DNA of 64,000 nucleotides, taken from positions 5,040,001 through 5,104,000 of the forward strand of contig NC_089241.1 in NCBI RefSeq assembly GCF_000512585.2, read 5' to 3'. Below are positions 58,072 through 64,000 of this stretch, piece after piece (the stretch's first letter is position 1; every line of letters begins with the position of its first letter). The notes under the pieces are model-generated. The model searched no databases. It saw only the letters and a list, made by a program, of their open reading frames with translations, and was not told the DNA's origin. The position numbers and the translations under genes were made by a program. The DNA comes from Kwoniella bestiolae CBS 10118 (Eukaryota; Basidiomycota; Tremellomycetes; Tremellales; Cryptococcaceae).

Positions 58072-61000
58072 TCAATCCAAAGCGTCCCTTACAATCTCCT
58101 CCACTTCCTTTTTGTGCCACTCCCCAACCGCAACAGCCGTCGTAGCTCCACCAGCTCTACCTGCATACCTAATTTTCCCCTCGTGTCCAACACTTTCCAT
58201 CACACTCTCCAGCCGAGGTTTCACATAAGACCAAGCACCTTGGTTCGAAGGTTCCTCTTGCGCCCATACCACCTCCTTCCCTTTATATTTTTTGAGAACC
58301 TTTTCCAACTCGGAGTAAGGGAAAGGCGATAATTCTTCTATTCGGACTAGATCCACGGAAGATGATTTATCTGATTTGCCGAGTGCTTCCAGTAAGGTGT
58401 AATAATGTTTACCGGAGCAGAGTATCACTCTCTGAGCGGATGGGTTGGTGGGACCCTCAAGAAGTGGCTGGAAGGTCGTTCCGGGCGTCATATCCTCGAG
58501 AGACGACGCGGCGAGCTGCTCATTATCGACATAATCAGTGCCATGATTGTACGATCAGAAGTGGTCATACTCACCGGAGACCGCAACAAACCCTTGGGAG
58601 AAGCAATGACCAAAGGTCTTCTGTAGTTCCTCTTCATCTGTCTTCGAAGTAGGTGGAACAGTTGCGCGGGAGTAGAAGGATTGACAAAAGTCAGATTGAT
58701 ATCGCCATGTGTATTGGACGTTCTTGAATCGTTCGAAAGCTAAAGTCACAACCGAATCCACCGCTCAGCTATCGCCTTGCCACCGTTTAAGAGGTTTATT
58801 CGATATACCTGTAAAAATCTCTCGATCTTGCAAGAAGAATGTTCAGGTCCTGCACCGTCATATCCATGTGGTAACATCATGACGATCCCGCTTTGTTTCA
58901 GCCATTTAGCTATACCCATGTATTATCAGTTCAAGCCTGACTACCAAATGTCAAAAGGGATGACTCACCTTGTGCACCCACGATGAACGTATCGATCATA
59001 CTCTGAGCGCCATTCATGAAATCACCAAATTGAGCTTCCCACATGGGCAACAGTTTGGGATTCGACCATGACAACCCAACTTCGAACCCAAGGACGGCCA
59101 TCTCACTTAGAGAGCCTTCATTACACAGGTCGGCCGTCAGCTAGATCTATATACTCACAATGACCTGGACCCGCAAAACTTACTATTTGCAAGCTCGAGC
59201 TTTCCTGCATCTTCACCCAGCTGTTCGTTCAAGGGGATAAGACAAGATTCCGTCTTCTGATCGACAAACATCGCATGTCTACGAATGACTCACATCAGCG
59301 ACGCGTGGGTATGGAGTGAAATGAAGAATAGGTGACACACCTCTGCGAGAAAGTACCTCTTCCTACATCCTGTCCTGATATTCTAACGTCATAACCCTCT
59401 TTCATGAGAGACCCAAAGGCCATAGCTTCGGCTGTGGCGAAATCCACTTTCGCCTCCAAGGATTTCAGTCGAGAGGAGATATGCCTTTTCAATCTCGAGT
59501 GAATGTTCTATAGGCAGATAGGTAGCCCACACTCAGCTTATTCCTTCGTTCGGAAGCTTGGCTACCAAATCAGTAGCTGAACCTACAAAGTCTTCAGGCA
59601 AGGTCACACTCGCTTTAGCGATCTCCTTCAACTCAGCGTTATTCACTCCCGTATCAGGATGATGCTGAGCCTCCGATCCGGCAGGCCAAACGTAGTCCTT
59701 CCATTTACCTTCCAGCATATCTGACTTTGCCTTGTAGCTTTCGATCTGACTGAAGTGGTCTTCTAGTCGAGCGTTATATGCTTTTCGAGCTTGAGAAGCA
59801 GTTTCTTCGGTCAAAATGCCTTGTTCCTATTAACGGCCGTCAGCTATTCAACCTGGTTTGTATGTCAACTACTGGTCGGACTCACTTTCAAGCGTGCCTC
59901 GTACAGCTCCGGAACACTCTTTCGTCCCCTGATCTTCTCATACATCTTAGCTGTGACATGTATGATTAGCTATGTAAGCCCCAGGATTTGTGAGACCGAT
60001 AGCTGACTCTCAACTCACGCTGCGTATATCCAGGTTCGTCCAATTCGTTGTGTCCCCATCTTCTATAACAGATCAGGTCTATCACGACGTCCTTCCTGAA
60101 CATCTGTCGGTACCTGAATGCAATGTCGACTGCTCTTGCAACAGCCTCTGGATAATCACCGTTCACATGAAGAATAGGACATCCGATCATCTTGGCTACG
60201 TCTGAAGAATAGACCGATGATCTGGCCAGGGAGGCTGGAGTGGTGTATCCGATACTACGAATGTTCCACATCAGTGTCGCATCTTCTTGGAAGGGAAACT
60301 AGAGATGACATACTTGTTACTAAATAGAAGATCCTTATCAGCCGTGTATCTGCTGCAGAAGAAGGTAATTCACCACTCACTTGACGATGATATGTACAGT
60401 CCCCCCACTTCCAAAATGCGGTAACCCGCTCAACCCAAGACTCTCACTTACCACCCCCTGCCCAGCAAACGCAGCATCACCATGCAACTGTACACACATG
60501 GCTTTATCGCCCAGCTGACATTCCTTCGGCGAGCTCTTGAGCAATTCCATCTGTTTTGATCGGGTCACACCTAACGCGACGGGATTAACAGCTTCGAGAT
60601 GACTAGGGTTTTGTAACATCTTTACTTGGACTGATTTGTCGTTTCCGAAAGGTATCTCGCGAGTTGCCGATAAGTGACTGATCACGTCGCCTGTGGCACC
60701 AGGTGCCGAAGATGGGTCAAATTCGGGTTTACCTTTGATTTTGGAAAACAGAGCGGTAGGATTGAAATCCAGGAGATCGGGATCGCATAATAGTGATAAT
60801 CTGCCTCTGTGGGGGAGGGATAAGACGATAGAGGAGATACCGGATTGAGCGGATATTTCGAAGAGGGTCGAAAGGGCTGGAAGCATGCTTTCTGCGCCCT
60901 CGCAGCCTTTCTCAACAATGTTAGAATTAGCATCGACTAGGCAGGGCGTATCACACGATGAGGAAGACTTACCGTATCGCTTCAAATTAGGGAACTTCTT

Positions 61001-61858
61001 ACCCAAGAACCTATCCAGCTCTTCGCTCCTCATTAGAAGTTCCCATATATGCTCTTTCCTCTGGTTCTCGAAGGGTTCAGGGAAGGATGACGCCTCTGTT
61101 TCTACATGGTGCGAGAACCAGCTGTAACATCGAGACTAAGGTTAGTAAAAACATCAGGTATGTGAGTCAGAAAACCAAGAACGAGAACACTCACAGTCGT
61201 TCGTTCTTCTCTGGACAATGCATATACTCGAACCCAATCTTATCCACATAAACCTCCATCAAGTGTTTCTCAATCTCTTCAAGCGACTTGGAAACGTTTG
61301 ATCCTTCTCCCGTCTCGGTCCTCTCTGGAGCAGCGGTCGTGGGCGGAGTTGTAGGTTTGAGGGAAGGAGGGAGGTGTAATATACCTTGTAGAGGGTACGA
61401 CTGGGAAGTTTGGAGATCGTATCGTGATGGGTTAAGTGCTCCGACAGGACTATAAGCTCTGTATGAGCCGACGATCAAAGCTACGCGAAAGAGTTTCACT
61501 CACTCTCTGTCCATCAGATCCAGCGGGTCAATTTGAGCCGCACGGTGTCCATGTCGTCGAACAGACTCGACGTATCGCAACAACGGCGCGTTCTCATTTC
61601 TGGGTAAGGCGTCAACAGTCAGCTGAGGGAGCTATCTCACGGCATTCAATAGGTAGCTCACCTATTGTCCAGCTCTTCCTGTGTATCTACTCAATCCCAT
61701 CAGCAACCTATGCGCGTATATGCCATACACTCACAGTCTGGTAGCTCATACTTTGATGGTACCCTATACCCAAAGGTCGCATCGTCATGATACAGCTTCA
61801 CTCTTCTCTGACCAACTCTAAAGAGCAAGAAACGTTTATCCAGGCGTTTGAACCACAT
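58072..61858 (-). CDS. DHTKD1: 2-oxoadipate dehydrogenase E1 (DHTKD1-type, thiamine-dependent, mitochondrial)
   Basis: Starts at 61858 with a basic presequence (MWFKRLDKRFLLFRVGQRR) and stops at 58072; about 15 exons. Motifs in order: AAQIDPLDLM, RLWFSHHVE, LLMRSEELDRFLGKKFPNLKRYG, GCEGAESMLPALSTLFEISA, IVLSLPHRGRLSLLCDP, GATGDVISHLSATREIPFG, MLQNPSHLEAVNPVALG. The TPP site follows: CVQLHGDAAFAGQGVVSESL, then NNSIGYTTPASLARSS, CYRRWGHNELDEPGYTQPKM, ISGQDVGRGTFSQRHAMF, NPKLLPMWEAQFGDFMNGAQ, GIVMMLPHGYDGAGPEHSS, VNPSTPAQLFHLLRRQMKRN and RVILCSGKHYYTLLE. It lacks the N-terminal extension of 2-oxoglutarate dehydrogenase E1, and MLxNPSHLEAVNPVA and LPHRGRLSLL are DHTKD1-like. It would decarboxylate 2-oxoadipate in lysine and tryptophan breakdown, feeding the shared E2/E3. 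OGDH E1 is the main alternative. Confidence 0.88.
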
Positions 61859-62248
61859 GTCTACTGAGTGAAGTTACCTCAATATTGACAGAGGGGCAAG
61901 TTGAGCTGTAAGATGTGGGCATTACAGTCTTATATATCTGTCACTGAGAAGGACGAAGGCCATGCATATCAGAAGGCCTCGCTCTACTGGTAACACTGGT
62001 ATGTTGTATAAGCGCGTATGATCAACTGAACAAAGGATGTCAGATGAGATTTGAATGGACTCGCCGGTAAATCACATGACCGATCTGTGCGCTGATGCCA
62101 CGTGTCGGTCCTTTGCTTCACCGGTCCGGTAAGATCACATTCCACAACGACGTGTTTGTCGTCCCAATATTCTGTCTACAACATGGAAATACATCATAAT
62201 ATCACTTCGTCAAGGCAGCAAAAGAACTCTGATTAGATATAGCAGAAG
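61859..62248. promoter_or_regulatory. Shared divergent promoter region
   Basis: A 390-bp gap between the divergent start codons of the E1 dehydrogenase (-) and the mutarotase-like gene (+), so both promoters must lie here. It has a GC-rich stretch (ACCGGTCCGGT around 62120). No recognised binding site. Confidence 0.5.
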
Positions 62249-62875
62249 ATGAGCGAGCTTCCTTTCCCCGTATTGCCCAAGACAGATCAAGGTAAGAGGA
62301 TATGTCAGGTCATAAGGGTGAAACCAGAGCGATTGGACGAGTATAAAAAGGTATGTATCTCATGTTCACAACGCTGACTATTTGAAGACGACGAGCTGAA
62401 CAGGATTGTCGTACATGTCTTAGGTCCACGCAGCGGTATGGCCAGAAGTATTAGGTGCTTTGAGGAAAGCTCATGTTGTTGGTGAGTCTGACTATCCTGT
62501 GTTCATCGTTCACGCTCGAAAGTGGGTTATCAGATGAGAAGACAAAGCTAACATGTTGTATACTCGACCTAGACTACTCAATCCACTTCTTCGAGCCCCA
62601 TAATCTCCTGATCGCACATATGAGGTACATCGGTAACGACTTTGATAACGACATGAAAGGAATAGCAGAGAACGAAGCTACCAAGCGATGGTGGAAGGTG
62701 GGTACTCGGCTCTCGCTGACCTCAAAGCGTCGTAGTACGAGAGGCTGACAATTACTTGTTTCTATATAAGCTCACCGACGGTATGCAAGAGAGTTTCGTG
62801 CCCGGCGCTACGGGCTCGGAGAGCGGACCGGGATGGTGGACATCTGCTGAGGAGGTATTCAGAATGGAAGGTTGA
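62249..62875 (+). CDS. L-rhamnose mutarotase-like protein (RhaM/DUF718)
   Basis: Four exons (62249-62350, 62424-62481, 62573-62697, 62771-62875) give 129 residues, close to bacterial RhaM (about 104) plus a short N-terminus. The family core is clear: RICQVIRVKPERLDEYKKVHAAVWPEVLGALRKA, with the DEYxxxHxxxWPE signature that carries the catalytic Tyr and His, then YSIHFFEPHNLLIAHMRY and TKRWWKLTDGMQESF, where the WW pair shapes the sugar pocket. The C-terminus (WWTSAEEVFRMEG) is typical. RhaM interconverts alpha and beta L-rhamnose. Fungal versions are common but mostly uncharacterised. There is no targeting signal, so it is probably cytosolic. No other rhamnose genes are in the window, so the physiological sugar is uncertain. 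Confidence 0.92.
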
Positions 62876-64000
62876 GGATGTGTATCCGACAATGGCACAC
62901 CATCCTCTGATGTCGCGATGAAAGGGATTGTTTGCATGGTCAATCAAAACAATCCGAAAAAGGAACGAAAGAAGGGATATCGGGCCAAAACATATTTATG
63001 GGTCATGACATATCTACTGATTGGGCGTGACTGCCTTAGCTTGACCTGTGAGAGCAACACGACTCTTTTGGGAAGTTGCCCTCCTCCCCGGAGGAACGAA
63101 CGGTATCTCCAACCCGATAAGCTTACAAGCCAATAAGTATACCCATCCGGAACGTTGATCCCTCCCTTCCCACAGGTAACTCCCAACTTTATCTACAGTT
63201 TCATTGATCGTCGATTACCCTGTGTCGATCATTGTCTCAGCCATCAGATCGCTGACGTGGCAAGTCCTGTCAATTTACCATATTCGCTCTTCGACGTCGT
63301 ATCTTCTGGGTAGGCATTTGTTTGTTTTGCGAAGCAGCGGAAAGAGAAACAAGGTTATCTTCCTTTCTTTGGGGAAAGATACGATACAGTACACCTCCTT
63401 TCAACTTCCGGTCGGCGTCTATTTACTGTTCAAGGATGCTATCGTAAGTTTATGATATCCAAGGAATGTGCGTGTTTGGTCACTCGTTCGTAAAAAGAAT
63501 ATTCTGCGAAAAGCCACTGTCCCTACCGAAGAAAAACATTTCGTTTCTGTTTTCTGTTTGCGTCAAAAGGTCGCAGAACCGTCGATCACAAAGATCTTGG
63601 CATCTACAGCAATACGGGATAAACATGGGTTGATGGATCGTTCGATCGCGGGGACTATCATGTAGATCGTCGTGGTCAAACACATACCTCGAATGGAATG
63701 GTACATAGGATGATAACGTAAGAAATCCCTTACCGACCGGAATAGGAAAATATCAGATGACCTGTGTGCCTGTAGCTAGTGTACGTACTGTACCTGCACC
63801 AGGAATGTTAACTTTTGTATAGAATCGTCTGCTCTACTGATGGTCACATCATACTAAAGCAGAGTAGACCAAGACGGCCGGCGGCCATACAGTCAAGCAG
63901 TCACCGCTAGCTGTGTACCATAATCCATGAATGCATCCCATTCGGTCGAGATTGACAGACGAGTGGAGCTCTGACAGAGCTAACACGACAACCACTATTG
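62876..64000. other. Terminal region without a recognised gene
   Basis: About 1.1 kb. The ORFs at 62918-63136, 63204-63455 and 63468-63665 lack family features or codon bias. A gene could begin beyond the window edge. Confidence 0.45.

Noticed and set aside
58072..61858. Calling the E1 gene 2-oxoglutarate dehydrogenase (KGD1)
   Set aside because: Motifs after the presequence and around the TPP site fit DHTKD1 better, and the OGDH N-terminal region is absent. OGDH remains the main alternative.

Overview
The window reads as a nuclear segment of a basidiomycetous yeast or filamentous fungus, most likely a Tremellomycete (Cryptococcus/Kwoniella-like). Genes are split by many short introns (mostly 45-110 nt, GTNNGN donors, CTNAC-like branch points, YAG acceptors). 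Families point the same way: fungal Zn2Cys6 regulator, large-subunit catalase, Pho80-type cyclin, LysM protein, vacuolar aspartyl protease. No operons, viral or transposon genes, or CRISPR arrays were seen. The species call is inference from gene architecture and protein flavour; no database search was possible.

Layout. 1-1059 (-): 5' part of a single-pass membrane protein cut by the window edge. 1994-3665 (+): metallo-beta-lactamase-fold hydrolase. 4445-6499 (+): membrane-anchored alpha/beta hydrolase. 6981-10347 (-): amino-acid/choline-type APC permease. 12079-12196 (+): 5S rRNA copy. 12417-13888 (-): aldo-keto reductase. 14301-16966 (-): large catalase. 17667-17785 (+): second 5S rRNA. 18038-18910 (-): small C-terminally anchored protein. 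19777-22323 (-): methylcrotonoyl-CoA carboxylase beta subunit. 23730-24825 (+): Ras-family GTPase. 25321-28684 (-): Zn2Cys6 regulator. 30489-32181 (-): vacuolar aspartyl protease. 33105-34102 (-): secreted two-LysM protein. 35113-38752 (-): five-finger CCCH protein. 40259-41929 (-): Pho80-like cyclin. 42746-43805 (-): METTL26/DUF938 methyltransferase-like protein. 44374-45898 (+): protein of unknown function. 46349-49493 (-): mitochondrial IF-2. 49670-49758 (-): intron-containing tRNA-Pro(AGG). 50814-53226 (+): secreted GMC oxidoreductase. 53712-57550 (-): HECT_2 (E2-binding) protein with a long N-terminal extension. 58072-61858 (-): DHTKD1-type 2-oxoadipate dehydrogenase E1. 62249-62875 (+): L-rhamnose mutarotase-like protein. 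62876-64000: no gene seen.

How they fit together. This looks like ordinary chromosomal housekeeping sequence rather than a gene cluster. Two mitochondrial amino-acid catabolic enzymes are present but unlinked (leucine: MCC beta; lysine/tryptophan: DHTKD1). Catalase, aldo-keto reductase and a GMC oxidase give a redox flavour without a shared pathway.

The observations most worth a second look are: (i) two dispersed 5S rRNA genes that differ by about 16 bases, yet include compensatory changes that keep helices paired; (ii) a degenerate repeat ending in an RLxDQD-like motif, present four times in an N-terminal extension spliced to a HECT_2 domain; (iii) a divergent Ras; (iv) a compact two-LysM secreted protein. 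I did not find evidence of a wholly new biological system.
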